Source: Extibacter muris
Lineage (GTDB): Bacteria > Bacillota > Clostridia > Lachnospirales > Lachnospiraceae
Length of the DNA stretch: 64,000 nucleotides
Assembly (NCBI RefSeq): GCF_004345005.1
Contig: NZ_SMMX01000002.1
Location: 186,001-250,000, forward strand
Direction of reading: 5' to 3'
Position numbers and translations under genes: made by a program. The notes under the pieces were generated by a model, which saw only the letters and a list, made by a program, of their open reading frames with translations, was not told the origin of the DNA and did not search any database. Positions within the stretch are counted from its first letter, which is position 1. Every line of letters starts with the position of its first letter. This document shows positions 8,906-17,788 of the stretch, piece after piece.

Positions 8906-9199
8906 TTATGTCTTTTCTATCAGCTTTTCAATTGCCTGGCGCATGGATTCTATCTCTTCAGGAGATACGTCATAAGAAGTAAAACGCGCCTCCTGCTCAA
9001 TCCGAGCGGCTTCTGCGTCAAATTCTCTTCTGATTATATGTTCAAGGCCATCTTCTTCGCAGCTATCGATGTCGGTGAGCCTGTCGATTGCCAGCTGCGC
9101 CCTTTCTTCGATGTGTCCGATCAGCTTCCTGCTTATGTTCCTGACCTCTGATAATGTCCTGCATTCATCCAAAGCTTTCAAATCAATATATTCTTTCAT
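8906..9199 (-). CDS. Small hypothetical protein (97 residues)
   Basis: Soluble, acidic, helix-rich protein of 97 residues (many Glu, Arg and Ala; one Cys). No family recognised. The start at 9199 is well supported by TTGGAGG nine bases upstream on the minus strand. The C-terminal stretch DVSPEEIESMRQAIEKLIEKT looks like a coiled or helical tail. It is convergent with the truncated splB and divergent from the corA gene. Function unknown. It is likely a real gene because of its ribosome site and codon use. Confidence 0.65.
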   Translation of the reverse strand: MKEYIDLKALDECRTLSEVRNISRKLIGHIEERAQLAIDRLTDIDSCEEDGLEHIIRREFDAEAARIEQEARFTSYDVSPEEIESMRQAIEKLIEKT

Positions 9200-9366
9200 A
9201 AAAATGATACCTCCAATGTCATCATATAATAAAAATGGTGTCGATGGATATGGTAAAATATGTAAAATCTTGTGCGTCAGCCATAGTTTTTAATATGATA
9301 TGCTTAAAACTTCCTGATTGTGTTATGATATATAGAAAGATTTATCAAGGCATAGGAGGTGTCAGG

Positions 9367-10284
9367 ATGCGGTATCGGCTGGACGGCAGCATAGTGCCGA
9401 TGGGGGAGGATGATGATATCAGGGACGGCGAGGCGCTCGTTGATATCATAACATCTGAGCAGTACGAAGATGAATATAAAAAGAAATTCCAGAAGAAGAT
9501 GCTTTTGAACATATACCATACCCATTACTGCAGGGCAGATCTGCTGAAGGACTGTGTCATCGGGACCTTCGTCATTCCACGCAAGGATGACCTGCTCGGG
9601 ACATATACGACATTTGGATTCTATATGACGGTGGAAAAGCTGGTTCTTGTAGATGATTCCGGCATAATTGAAACGCTCGTCAGGCATATGGCAGAAGCGC
9701 TTAGCGTGGAAAAGACGTACACGGCACATTTTTTCTTTGAGCTCATGGAATATCTTGTCAAGGAAGACGTCATCTTCCTCCAGAATTACGAGAAGAAGCT
9801 GGCCGAACTGGAAGCTGCGCTGCTTGACGGGGCTATTACGGATTTTGACAAGAAGATGCTTACCATCAGGAAAGAACTGCTTGCACTGCAGTCATATTAC
9901 CAGCAGCTTACGGATGTGAGCGAGACGCTGGAAGAAAATCAGAACCATATGTTTGAGGAGGATGACTGCACGATATTCGATCTGTATTCCAAGAGGGCGG
10001 ACCGGCTGTTCGACAATACGAGACGGCTGCAGGAGTATTCGCTCCAGCTGCGCGAGATGTATGAGTCGCAGATAGATATCAGGCAGAACCAGATAATGAA
10101 GTTTTTAACCGTTGTCACAACCATATTTTTGCCGCTTACACTGATTGCAGGGTGGTACGGCATGAATTTTGTCGGCATGCCGGAGCTTACGAGTCCATAT
10201 GGCTATCTTGTAGTTATCATTGTAAGTATTGCAATTATTATCGTGGAAATATGGTTATTTAAGATAAAGAAATGGTTCGATTAG
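9367..10284 (+). CDS. corA: CorA-family magnesium/divalent cation transporter
   Basis: CorA-like inner-membrane channel of 305 residues. The C-terminal two transmembrane helices (about residues 240-262 and 273-298) flank the selectivity motif YGMNF, and an acidic loop follows. The long middle part is helical with coiled-coil character, as in the CorA stalk. The start is set at 9367 because AGGAGG lies just before it. An upstream extension in the same frame to 9235 has no ribosome site and no CorA-like content. The gene stands alone, with a 168-bp gap to the convergent MFS gene. Confidence 0.85.
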   Translation: MRYRLDGSIVPMGEDDDIRDGEALVDIITSEQYEDEYKKKFQKKMLLNIYHTHYCRADLLKDCVIGTFVIPRKDDLLGTYTTFGFYMTVEKLVLVDDSGIIETLVRHMAEALSVEKTYTAHFFFELMEYLVKEDVIFLQNYEKKLAELEAALLDGAITDFDKKMLTIRKELLALQSYYQQLTDVSETLEENQNHMFEEDDCTIFDLYSKRADRLFDNTRRLQEYSLQLREMYESQIDIRQNQIMKFLTVVTTIFLPLTLIAGWYGMNFVGMPELTSPYGYLVVIIVSIAIIIVEIWLFKIKKWFD

Positions 10285-10452
10285 AAGGAGTATACCAGCT
10301 GTCCCGAAAGAGAGGTCTTGCGGTTACGGTGGACGACGTACATTTTAATTCCCGTTCGGCGAGGATGCTTGCGGCAGCGGTTGAGCGGGCGCTCGGTAAG
10401 AGAAGACGCCCGCCCGGCAGCAAAGACTATGCCCGCTGTCTCCCGGAATCTG
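10285..10452. other. Gap between corA and MFS gene, no recognised feature
   Basis: A 68-codon plus-strand frame overlaps the corA end and runs through this gap (arginine-rich, no ribosome site). I recognise no family in it. It may be a gene remnant or chance. Confidence 0.3.
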
Positions 10453-11853
10453 TTATTGTGCTGTTATATGTTTTCTGACTGTGAGAAGAACAATCAGGAG
10501 TCCTGCGGCAGAAATAGCAACAGTCAACAGAAAGATGTTGTTGACGCCGGTCTGCACAGAGTCCGGACTCATGCCGTAGATGACACTGTAAATGGCAGCG
10601 GAAAATAAGCTGGCCAGTGAGTTGACGAAGGTAACCAGAGCGGTACCGACGCCCAGATCCTCAGGTCTCAGCGTGGCCTGTGCGGCTGGTGTAACGGATA
10701 CAGAACGGAAGCTTTCCGCAATTCCCGTCAATGAGATGGCTACAAAATAAGTCAAGACCGAGGTAGAAGCGCTTGTGAAGCCGAGAGGCACAAATGCAGC
10801 GGCAATGATGCCGGTTGCAAATGCCATTGCAAGCCACAGGTTATCTTTTTTCTTCCCGACCCAGACACCAACAATGGTCGGCAGGACCATTGTCAAGACG
10901 GAACGCGGGAACTGCAGAGAACCAGATATGGCGGCAGAAGCGCCAATGACCTTCTGAACTGCGAGCGGTGCGTAAGCATTCATGGCCGTCTGGTAGAAGT
11001 AGCATATAAATCCAACGATTAAAAGGGCTGTATACTGTTTGTTCTTAAACAGATACATTGGAACAATTGCTTCAGATGTTTTATTCTCTATTTTGACAAA
11101 GACGATAAGTGCGATGACTGTAAGAATCAGACCAAAGACAATTTTCATATCGCCCCAGCCGATACTCGGACCGTAATTCATAGAGAGGCAGAAAGCGCTT
11201 AATAAGACAGCCAGGCATATAATTCCTGGTATATCAATGGCGGTTTTTGCGTCTTTTTTCTTATTGGGAAGATTGACTGCAATCAATACGATACCGATGA
11301 CAAGCGGAATAACCGGAATCATAATCGCAATGCCAAGCTGTCCGGCATCTGCCATAGCGCCGAGCAGGATGCTTCCGCCAAATCCGCCGACGGCAATAGC
11401 GCTGGCCAGGATTCCCATGGATTTCGGTACATGCTTCGGCTCGTTGATCTCACGCATCAGAATATACGGAGCTGCTGTAAAAGCACCCTGTGCAGCGCCC
11501 AGAATCAGGCGGAGCAGGATGAACGGGAGAACGGAGCGGATCAGGCCCATTCCGATGCCGCAGACTGCACAAACGGAGCCGGAAATGATGATGACATTCC
11601 GGCGGCCGAACAGGTCGCCGAGTTTACCGCCGATCGGTGTCATGACAGCAAGCCCAAGTGAAGCAAAAATGGTAAGCAGAGAATAATAGCCGGAAGCATT
11701 CATTTCATCCAGAATCGGTCCCTGGATAACGAAGAAACCAACGCCAAACATGGCGATAGAGAGCATCAGGCAGACGCTGCCGAGTATGACAGCGTTTTTC
11801 TTTCCCTTTGACAAAGGAATCAATACAGTGGAAACATTCTTTTCATTCGTCAT
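10453..11853 (-). CDS. MFS transporter next to M20 amidohydrolase
   Basis: Major facilitator superfamily permease of 466 residues with about 14 hydrophobic helices. The loop 2-3 motif GGKLGDLFGRRNVIIISG is clear near residue 75. Start ATG at 11853 has GAGGGGG upstream. It lies 13 bp downstream of an M20 amidohydrolase on the same strand, so the pair probably takes up and hydrolyses one class of N-acyl amino acid or amide. The substrate cannot be told from sequence. A PrpR-like regulator is divergent from the pair. Confidence 0.82.
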   Translation of the reverse strand: MTNEKNVSTVLIPLSKGKKNAVILGSVCLMLSIAMFGVGFFVIQGPILDEMNASGYYSLLTIFASLGLAVMTPIGGKLGDLFGRRNVIIISGSVCAVCGIGMGLIRSVLPFILLRLILGAAQGAFTAAPYILMREINEPKHVPKSMGILASAIAVGGFGGSILLGAMADAGQLGIAIMIPVIPLVIGIVLIAVNLPNKKKDAKTAIDIPGIICLAVLLSAFCLSMNYGPSIGWGDMKIVFGLILTVIALIVFVKIENKTSEAIVPMYLFKNKQYTALLIVGFICYFYQTAMNAYAPLAVQKVIGASAAISGSLQFPRSVLTMVLPTIVGVWVGKKKDNLWLAMAFATGIIAAAFVPLGFTSASTSVLTYFVAISLTGIAESFRSVSVTPAAQATLRPEDLGVGTALVTFVNSLASLFSAAIYSVIYGMSPDSVQTGVNNIFLLTVAISAAGLLIVLLTVRKHITAQ

Positions 11854-11866
11854 TTGTATATCCCCC

Positions 11867-13039
11867 TCAGTGATTGATATTTCTCAGCCATTCAGATGAA
11901 CAGTAAGCGTAACAAGCAGCGCCAAACGGCATTACTTCTTCATTAAACCGTACTTTCGGAGAGTGGCTGGTTCCAGGTTCCTCGCCCGGAAAACCTGCGG
12001 CCAGGAACATATAGGCGCTTGGAACCCGGGAAGAGATCTCCGCATAGTCATCGGAGCCTCCGCTTTTAATGTCAGGAACGGAATATTTATTTGGTGTTGA
12101 AAGCTGTGACATATATTCCAGAATCTCATTGGTGAATTCTGTGTCACAGTTTAGAGGCGGAACTTCAGACAGCATCTCGATCTCTGCCTCCCCGCGGAAG
12201 GTTTCGGCGGTGAGTTTCGCTACTTCCTGCATTCTGGATACGAGCAGGTCTCTCGTCTCACACGAAACGGTTCGGATGCTGCCTTCCAGAACTGCCGTAT
12301 CCGGTATAATGTTAAATGCAGTGCCGCCTTCGAGACGGCCGACGGTAAGTATTGAAGATTCGGCGGGATCGCATTCTCTGGAAACGAGCTCCTGCAGTGC
12401 GGTATGAATATGTACGGCAATGTTGAGCGGATCCACTGAAAAATGCGGGTATGCGCCATGGGCGCCCCTTCCCCTGACCGTAATCCGGAATCCGTCGCAG
12501 GAGGCCATCATGGCAGAATCATTATTGTAGAAATATCCGCCCGGAGGACCTCCTGGCCCTACGTGATAGGACAGAGAAGCGTCAACCTTCGGATTCTCCA
12601 GAATACCGTCTGCGACCATTTCCTTAGCGCCTTCAAAAGTTTCTTCCGCAGTCTGGAACATGAGCTTGACCGTTCCCTCCAGTTCGTCTTCACATTCCTT
12701 CAACATTCTGGCAGCCGTCAGAAGCATGGCAGCATGCAGATCATGTCCGCACGTATGTGCTTTTGTTCCGGTCGGGCATGCGAAGTCAAGGCCGCTTTCC
12801 TCCGGCATCGGCAGGGCATCCATATCTGCCCGCAATAGGATTACTCTGCCGCCGTGCCCGATGGTTGCGGTGACTCCATGTCCGCAGATATGCGGCTCAA
12901 TTCCATATTCAGAAAGTCTGTCCATGACATATTTCTGTGTTTTAGGCATATTGAGCCCTGTCTCAGCATTCGTGTGCAAATACCTGCGGTTTGCAATGGT
13001 TTCCGGCTGCAGTTCTTTAGCGCGTTCGAAAAAATCCAT
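11867..13039 (-). CDS. M20 family amidohydrolase (N-acyl amino acid hydrolase type)
   Basis: Metal-dependent amidohydrolase of 390 residues in the M20D/hippurate hydrolase group. Metal-binding signatures are seen in order: LRADMDALPMPEESG, then HTCGHDLHAAML, then TAEETFEGA, with the dimerisation domain in the middle. Homologues cleave N-acyl or aryl-acyl amino acids such as hippurate. The start at 13039 is preferred over the ATG at 13045 because AGGAGG then has an 8-base spacing. First gene of a two-gene operon with the MFS permease, and read from the promoter at 13144-13172. Confidence 0.85.
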   Translation of the reverse strand: MDFFERAKELQPETIANRRYLHTNAETGLNMPKTQKYVMDRLSEYGIEPHICGHGVTATIGHGGRVILLRADMDALPMPEESGLDFACPTGTKAHTCGHDLHAAMLLTAARMLKECEDELEGTVKLMFQTAEETFEGAKEMVADGILENPKVDASLSYHVGPGGPPGGYFYNNDSAMMASCDGFRITVRGRGAHGAYPHFSVDPLNIAVHIHTALQELVSRECDPAESSILTVGRLEGGTAFNIIPDTAVLEGSIRTVSCETRDLLVSRMQEVAKLTAETFRGEAEIEMLSEVPPLNCDTEFTNEILEYMSQLSTPNKYSVPDIKSGGSDDYAEISSRVPSAYMFLAAGFPGEEPGTSHSPKVRFNEEVMPFGAACYAYCSSEWLRNINH

Positions 13040-13075
13040 ACTCATTCCTCCTTGAATATTAATGATTCAATGTTG

Positions 13076-13129
13076 TTATTCCATATATTAAAGAATATAT
13101 AAAGTATATTTAAAGAATATATATGGAAT
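13076..13129. promoter_or_regulatory. Candidate operator with inverted and direct repeats
   Basis: AT-rich stretch just downstream of the minus-strand promoter. TATTCCATATATT (13076-13088) is mirrored, with one mismatch, by a copy ending TATGGAATA at 13129. Two direct copies of TAAAGAATATAT start at 13088 and 13110, 22 bases apart, about two helical turns. It covers the early transcript of the M20-MFS operon and is a likely binding site for the divergent regulator. Confidence 0.5.
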
Positions 13130-13143
13130 AGTCCCTTTGAAAA

Positions 13144-13172
13144 ATTGTATCAGTATTTAGTGAGAATGTCAA
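13144..13172 (-). promoter_or_regulatory. Promoter of M20-MFS operon
   Basis: On the minus strand TTGACA (13172-13167), a 17-base spacer, then TACAAT (13149-13144). A near-consensus sigma-A promoter about 105 bp before the M20 start. Confidence 0.7.
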
Positions 13173-13220
13173 TTAGGATATACAAGTAATTTGCAGCATA
13201 TATGAAACTGAAAAAGCAAC

Positions 13221-13249
13221 TTGAATTGTGCAGGGCAATCTTGTAGAAT
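13221..13249 (+). promoter_or_regulatory. Promoter of PrpR-like regulator gene
   Basis: TTGAAT (13221-13226), a 17-base spacer, then TAGAAT (13244-13249), 21 bp before the ATG of the regulator. Confidence 0.55.
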
Positions 13250-13269
13250 GAAGCAAAGAGAGGTAAGAC

Positions 13270-14595
13270 ATGCAGACTAAAATTGTTGTAATCACAAGTC
13301 AGTTTTTATATCATTTTGCGGAGGAGACATTGAACAGCATATCTCCTGACTGCATCATAGAGGTTGTTGCCTATACGGATTTCGGCCATATTTCCAGACT
13401 GTACGAAGAGAAAGAAGAAGAGGCGGACGGTTTTATGGTCAGCGGCAGTACGGCACAGGCGGCAATTGAAAAGGCCATCCCGAATCATAAGAAACCCATT
13501 ATTGCGTTCCAGGCAGATGAAGCGAATCTTTATCGCATTCTTCTGGAACGGTTTGTAGAAAAGAGAGATCTGGATACCCGGAGGGTGATTTTAGATTTCC
13601 TGCTGCCGATCCATGAGAGTGCGACTGTGGAATATTTCCTTCATGACATAGAACTGCCGATGATCGGAACAGAGATTGACGAGTGGCTGGAGCAGATTTC
13701 TATCGATGATATCAGGGCTGTGGAGGCGCAGATGGCTCAGAAAGCAGTTCAGTTGTGGAAAGAGAATCAGATTGACCTGGTGATCTGCCAGTACAGTTCT
13801 CTTATTCCGGTTCTGGAGAAGCACGGCATCCCATATTGTTATCCTTATCCTGCAAAAGAGAACATCCAGTATCTGATCGAGAATCTGATGGCGCGGATAG
13901 AAATCAATCGTCTGCGCGAGAACCTTCCGGCCGTTATCGCTGTGGCGGATACAACTGCTGAAAAGACGGAACAGACCGGAAAGGCGCTGAAGGAAGCGCT
14001 GCTTGAGTTAAAAGGGGATATGGCGTTAGACATTATTCTTCAGGAGGAGAAAGACAGCTACCATATGTTCACTAGCCTGAAGGTGGTCAACTTTCTGACA
14101 GAGGAGCTTCGTATCTGTCATCTGAGTATGGATTTGAAGGAAAAATATGGCGTTGACGCCGCGGTTGGCTATGGTATCGGGAACAATATTTCCGATGCCA
14201 GGGGGAATGCCAGAGAAGCTTTAAAAGAAGCGCTTGTTGTCAGAGGTAGCTTTGTCGTAGATGAGACGCACAGTCTGATCGGACCTCTGAACACAGAACA
14301 GTACATGGAAGTGCAGAAGCATATCTCTGAGGATATCTGCAGAGTTGCGGAACGGTGTAAACTGTCTACGCTTACGATTCAGAAGATGATTTCCATTATT
14401 AAAATGACCGGGACAAATAAAATGACAACCCAGGATCTGGCAGAGCGCCTGGGAGTCACTGTGCGGAATGCAAACCGGATTCTGAATAATCTGGAGAAGG
14501 GCGGCGCGGCTGTAATCGTCTATACCCAGTCCGTGACTTCAAAAGGGCGGCCTGTGAAAGTCTATGAGCTGAATTTTAAAGGCGGAGGTGAGTAA
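13270..14595 (+). CDS. PrpR_N/CdaR-like sensor with C-terminal winged HTH (regulator)
   Basis: Regulatory protein of 441 residues, not matched to a named gene. The N-terminal ~200 residues resemble the PrpR-type ligand-sensing fold (alternating alpha/beta with repeated 'ADGFMVSGSTAQA' and 'DLVICQYSSLIPVLEKHGIP' segments). The middle (about 225-345) contains GYGIGNNISDARGNAREAL, the kind of sequence found in GGDEF-like domains of CdaR/PucR regulators. The C-terminal ~80 residues form a helix-turn-helix (TTQDLAERLGVTVRNANRILNNLEKGG). There is no sigma-54 AAA domain. It is divergent from the M20-MFS operon and probably controls it through the repeats at 13076-13129. Confidence 0.7.
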   Translation: MQTKIVVITSQFLYHFAEETLNSISPDCIIEVVAYTDFGHISRLYEEKEEEADGFMVSGSTAQAAIEKAIPNHKKPIIAFQADEANLYRILLERFVEKRDLDTRRVILDFLLPIHESATVEYFLHDIELPMIGTEIDEWLEQISIDDIRAVEAQMAQKAVQLWKENQIDLVICQYSSLIPVLEKHGIPYCYPYPAKENIQYLIENLMARIEINRLRENLPAVIAVADTTAEKTEQTGKALKEALLELKGDMALDIILQEEKDSYHMFTSLKVVNFLTEELRICHLSMDLKEKYGVDAAVGYGIGNNISDARGNAREALKEALVVRGSFVVDETHSLIGPLNTEQYMEVQKHISEDICRVAERCKLSTLTIQKMISIIKMTGTNKMTTQDLAERLGVTVRNANRILNNLEKGGAAVIVYTQSVTSKGRPVKVYELNFKGGGE

Positions 14596-14631
14596 TATAA
14601 GTAAGGAAGGTATGTGCGTATTGCGTGCCGT

Positions 14632-14659
14632 AAAAGTTTCCGATTTGGAAACTTTTTTT
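14632..14659 (+). terminator. Rho-independent terminator after the regulator
   Basis: AAAGTTTCC pairs with GGAAACTTT around the loop GATTT, followed by a run of T. Confidence 0.75.
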
Positions 14660-14681
14660 CTTTTTGTTGCGTCTTAATCCG

Positions 14682-14709
14682 TTGATTGTGCGGATAATAA
14701 TACTATAAT
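14682..14709 (+). promoter_or_regulatory. Promoter of the XRE remnant
   Basis: TTGATT (14682-14687), a 16-base spacer, then TATAAT (14704-14709), with AAGGAGGT at 14721 before the ATG at 14736. Confidence 0.5.
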
Positions 14710-14735
14710 GGGTTTATAGGAAGGAGGTAAGTTAA

Positions 14736-14882
14736 ATGGCTGCCATGAATATAGGCAAAAATATTATGAAATGCAGGCGGGAGTCGGGAATCACCCAGGA
14801 ACAGCTTGCAGAGTAAATGGGAGTATCCAAATCATCGGTGTCAAAGTGGGAGACCGGAGTTTCCCAAACAAAAGGATATTAA
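14736..14882 (+). pseudogene. XRE-family HTH regulator remnant with in-frame stop
   Basis: Beginning at ATG 14736 (good AAGGAGG site) the frame encodes the first half of an XRE-type helix-turn-helix (IGKNIMKCRRESGITQEQLAE). It meets TAA at 14814, then continues in the same frame with MGVSKSSVSKWETGVSQ, the recognition helix of the same domain, before ending at 14880. The domain is therefore split by one nonsense codon and the rest of the protein is gone. It marks the left border of the AT-rich restriction-modification segment and was probably cut by that insertion. Confidence 0.75.
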
Positions 14883-15069
14883 GAAATAACCTGTGTTTAC
14901 CTGCTTGCATGATTGTAAAATTCATGATGTATATTGAGAAAAGAATGGTAAATGTAGTACAGAAATGTTATAATAGATTGGAATTTAAAGTTACACATGG
15001 TATAGATTGTTGTTTAAATTTGTGTTAATATAATCCTTTGAAATTTATTCAGAAAGGTAGGCGTTTTAT
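14883..15069. promoter_or_regulatory. AT-rich leader of the methylase gene
   Basis: No gene seen. A TATAAT at 14969-14974 without a good -35 may start transcription of the restriction-modification pair. A weak ribosome site (GAAAGGTAGG) lies before the methylase ATG. Confidence 0.35.
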
Positions 15070-15918
15070 ATGAATCCAGTTTTGAAATACCGTGGTGGTA
15101 AATCAAGAGAAATCCCTCGTTTTCTTCAATATATTCCAGATGATTTTAACCGATATATAGAGCCGTTTTTTGGTGGGGGTGCAGTTTATTTTTATCTCGA
15201 GCCAGATAATGCAATTATTAACGATTTGAACACTCGTTTAATGACCTTCTATCAAGAACTTAGGGACAATTATCCAGAAATGAGAAAACAACTTGATGAA
15301 TTGCAATCATTATATGAAAAAAATCAAACAGAATACAAGCGTTTAAAAACACTTTCGCCTGATGAGAGGGTTCCTAATGCCAATGAAGAATTATATTATA
15401 AAATAAGAGAATTATTTAATTATCCCGACGGAGAGTTTTTAGATGGAGTTTTGTATTTTTTTATAAATAAAACGGCTTATTCAGGTATGATTCGTTATAA
15501 CAATAGTGGAGAATATAACGTTCCTTTTGGACGTTATCCTAATTTGAATACACGTTTAATTACAGAACAGCATAGCGAATTACTCCAAAGGACTGAATTA
15601 TATAATTTAGACTATAAGAAGATTTTTGATATGGCACAAGAGGACGACTTTATTTTTCTTGATCCGCCATATGATTGTGTTTTTAACGATTATGGAAATA
15701 TAGACATGATGAATGGTTTTGATGAAGAACAACATAGAAGGCTGGCTGAAGAATTTAAAAAATTGCCTTGTAGGGCATTGATGATTATCGGTAAGACACC
15801 TTTAACAGAAGAACTTTATAAAGACTATATTTTTGATGAATATTACAAAAATTATTCAGTAAATATAAAGAATCGTTTTAACAATGATAAAATGCATATA
15901 GTTGTTAAGAATTATTAG
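15070..15918 (+). CDS. Dam-family DNA adenine-N6 methyltransferase
   Basis: Type II modification methylase of 282 residues in the Dam/DpnM (D12, alpha class) family. AdoMet-binding motif I is EPFFGGGAVYF near residue 35, with the N-terminal Dam hallmark LKYRGGKSREIP, and catalytic motif IV is FLDPPYD near residue 197. Dam-type enzymes methylate GATC or related sites. It sits 12 bp before an AlwI-family endonuclease, so it most likely protects that enzyme's site. GC content is far below the neighbouring genes, which indicates acquisition by transfer. Confidence 0.88.
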   Translation: MNPVLKYRGGKSREIPRFLQYIPDDFNRYIEPFFGGGAVYFYLEPDNAIINDLNTRLMTFYQELRDNYPEMRKQLDELQSLYEKNQTEYKRLKTLSPDERVPNANEELYYKIRELFNYPDGEFLDGVLYFFINKTAYSGMIRYNNSGEYNVPFGRYPNLNTRLITEQHSELLQRTELYNLDYKKIFDMAQEDDFIFLDPPYDCVFNDYGNIDMMNGFDEEQHRRLAEEFKKLPCRALMIIGKTPLTEELYKDYIFDEYYKNYSVNIKNRFNNDKMHIVVKNY

Positions 15919-15930
15919 AGGTATATTATC

Positions 15931-17619
15931 ATGGCTACAATTAAAAACAGATTATTATTTTTTACTACTTCACCAAGAACACCATCAAAAATGATACCAG
16001 AAATCAAATTATTGAATGATAGTTTTGAAGATGAGATATGGAATGTAAGTACACAAAGAAAGTTTATGGATAAACTTTCAAAAAGTGATTTTTTTGAGGG
16101 AAAAGGTTCAAGTTCAAATAAGGATTTTAGTGCACGTGATAGAATTACACGTGCTCCAAAATCGTTAGGTTTTGTTGATTTAAAGCCAGTCATTAAATTG
16201 ACAGAAGCAGGAAACGCTTTAGTATATGGGAATAGACCGAAAGAAATTTTTTTGAGACAACTTTTAAAATTTCAATTACCTTCACCTTACCATGTAGAGC
16301 ATAAAAGTATACAAGATACATTTTATATTAAACCATATCTAGAAATTTTACGACTTATTAGAGAGTTAGAATATATATCATTTGATGAATTTAAAATATT
16401 TGCTGTCCAAATGACAGACTATAGAAAGCTTGATAAAATTAAGAATAAAATTCTTCAATTTCGAGATGATAAGAAGAATAATATAGGAAGATACAAACAG
16501 TTTGTTGGAATAACATGGGAAAATGCTATTTTAGAAATTTATGAAGATAGAATTGTTAAGGGACAGACAAAGACAAGAGAGACTCAAGACGCAAGTTTAC
16601 AAAAATTCATCAAAACCCAAAAAGGAAATATGAGAGATTATGCAGACGCATGTTTTCGTTACTTGAGATATACTGAGTTAGTTGCAATTTCTCAAAAAAA
16701 TCGTTCGATTTCTATTTTTAAAGATAAACTCATTGAAGTGGATTACATTTTAAAAAATATAGAAAGAAATCCCGTTTTTGTTAATGATTTAAAGAGATAT
16801 AAAGAATATTTATTTTCTTCATCAAATCCAGTATTATATACTGACAATAAAGACAACCTTATAGATATTTTAATGAGAATTGGTTCATTCACAAAAAGAG
16901 AGTTAATTGACAAAGAAATTGAAGAATTAAAAGACTTGAGAGATGTGATAGTAAAACAACATAAAGAAAATGTAATACATAATCAAGTTACAGAACTAAA
17001 ATCGTATGCTTTATATTCGGAAATTATAGATACGTTTAACGAGATAGTTTCGGATGAATACTATGATGCTCCGTTAATGTTGGAATATAATACTTGGAGA
17101 GCAATGACAATGCTTAATGGAGGAAATATTAAAGGTAATTTTAATTTTGATGATTTAGGGCAACCACTTTCTACTGCTGGAGGCAATATGCCAGATATCG
17201 AATGCGATTATGAAGATTTTTCATTATCTGTAGAGGTTACTATGCAATCTGGACAACGTCAGTATGAAGCAGAAGGAGAGTCGGTGGCTCGACATTATGG
17301 ACAATTAAAAAAACGCTCTGGAAAAGAAACATATTGTTTATTTATTGCTCCAACCATAAATCCAGCGACATTAGCACATTTTTATGGATTAAATCATCTT
17401 CGAATTGCTTTATATGGTGGAAAATCACAGATTATACCTTTAGAATTAGATTGGTTTATGAAACTTGTTGAAAATTCTTATAACTATAAAACACGACCAG
17501 TTCCCAATGATATACGTTCTTTTTTAGATGAGGTTTTGAAAGAATGTGAAACTGCAACTGATGAAAGTAATTGGTATCAATGTATTCAACAATGTGTTGA
17601 TAAGTGGCTGGTTGCTTAA
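15931..17619 (+). CDS. AlwI-family type II restriction endonuclease
   Basis: Intact protein of 562 residues resembling the AlwI/PleI/MlyI/BstNBI family, which cleave a few bases outside asymmetric sites (GGATC for AlwI, GAGTC for the others). The start RLLFFTTSPRTPSKMIPEIKL and the block RDRITRAPKSLGFVD are typical of the family as I remember it. The C-terminal catalytic part includes MPDIECDYEDFSLSVEVT, with acidic residues and E-V-T as in a PD-(D/E)xK-like core. It follows the methylase in one operon, with AGAGGT before the ATG. Very AT-rich codon use. The recognition site is an inference, since GGATC contains the GATC a Dam-like partner would methylate. Confidence 0.82.
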   Translation: MATIKNRLLFFTTSPRTPSKMIPEIKLLNDSFEDEIWNVSTQRKFMDKLSKSDFFEGKGSSSNKDFSARDRITRAPKSLGFVDLKPVIKLTEAGNALVYGNRPKEIFLRQLLKFQLPSPYHVEHKSIQDTFYIKPYLEILRLIRELEYISFDEFKIFAVQMTDYRKLDKIKNKILQFRDDKKNNIGRYKQFVGITWENAILEIYEDRIVKGQTKTRETQDASLQKFIKTQKGNMRDYADACFRYLRYTELVAISQKNRSISIFKDKLIEVDYILKNIERNPVFVNDLKRYKEYLFSSSNPVLYTDNKDNLIDILMRIGSFTKRELIDKEIEELKDLRDVIVKQHKENVIHNQVTELKSYALYSEIIDTFNEIVSDEYYDAPLMLEYNTWRAMTMLNGGNIKGNFNFDDLGQPLSTAGGNMPDIECDYEDFSLSVEVTMQSGQRQYEAEGESVARHYGQLKKRSGKETYCLFIAPTINPATLAHFYGLNHLRIALYGGKSQIIPLELDWFMKLVENSYNYKTRPVPNDIRSFLDEVLKECETATDESNWYQCIQQCVDKWLVA

Positions 17620-17657
17620 CTTAATATTATAAAATCATGGCATTTATTAGAGTGATT

Positions 17658-17714
17658 CAGACGTGGTGGCGGTCGCAGACATCAAGCCATGACAGCGAAG
17701 CTGTCAAACGTCTG
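17658..17714. repeat. Nested inverted repeat at right border of RM segment
   Basis: CAGACGT (17658-17664) pairs with ACGTCTG (17708-17714). Nested inside is GACAGC-GAA-GCTGTC (17691-17705). The 17640-17785 stretch is GC-rich compared with the RM genes and matches neither flank, so it may be the remnant of a mobile element end. Confidence 0.45.
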
Positions 17715-17788
17715 GTTCACTTTGGTTGTGAGCGAGCCTGTGGCGAGCGATTATAAAGCCCCCGTTATCTAACAAGGGGGGCACAAAA

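Noticed and set aside
10272-10478. 68-codon frame overlapping the end of corA
   Set aside because: No ribosome site, no recognised family, overlaps both neighbours.
13076-13131. AT-rich repeats as a replication or attachment site
   Set aside because: No integrase, DnaA boxes or direct end repeats nearby; position between divergent promoters explains it better as an operator.
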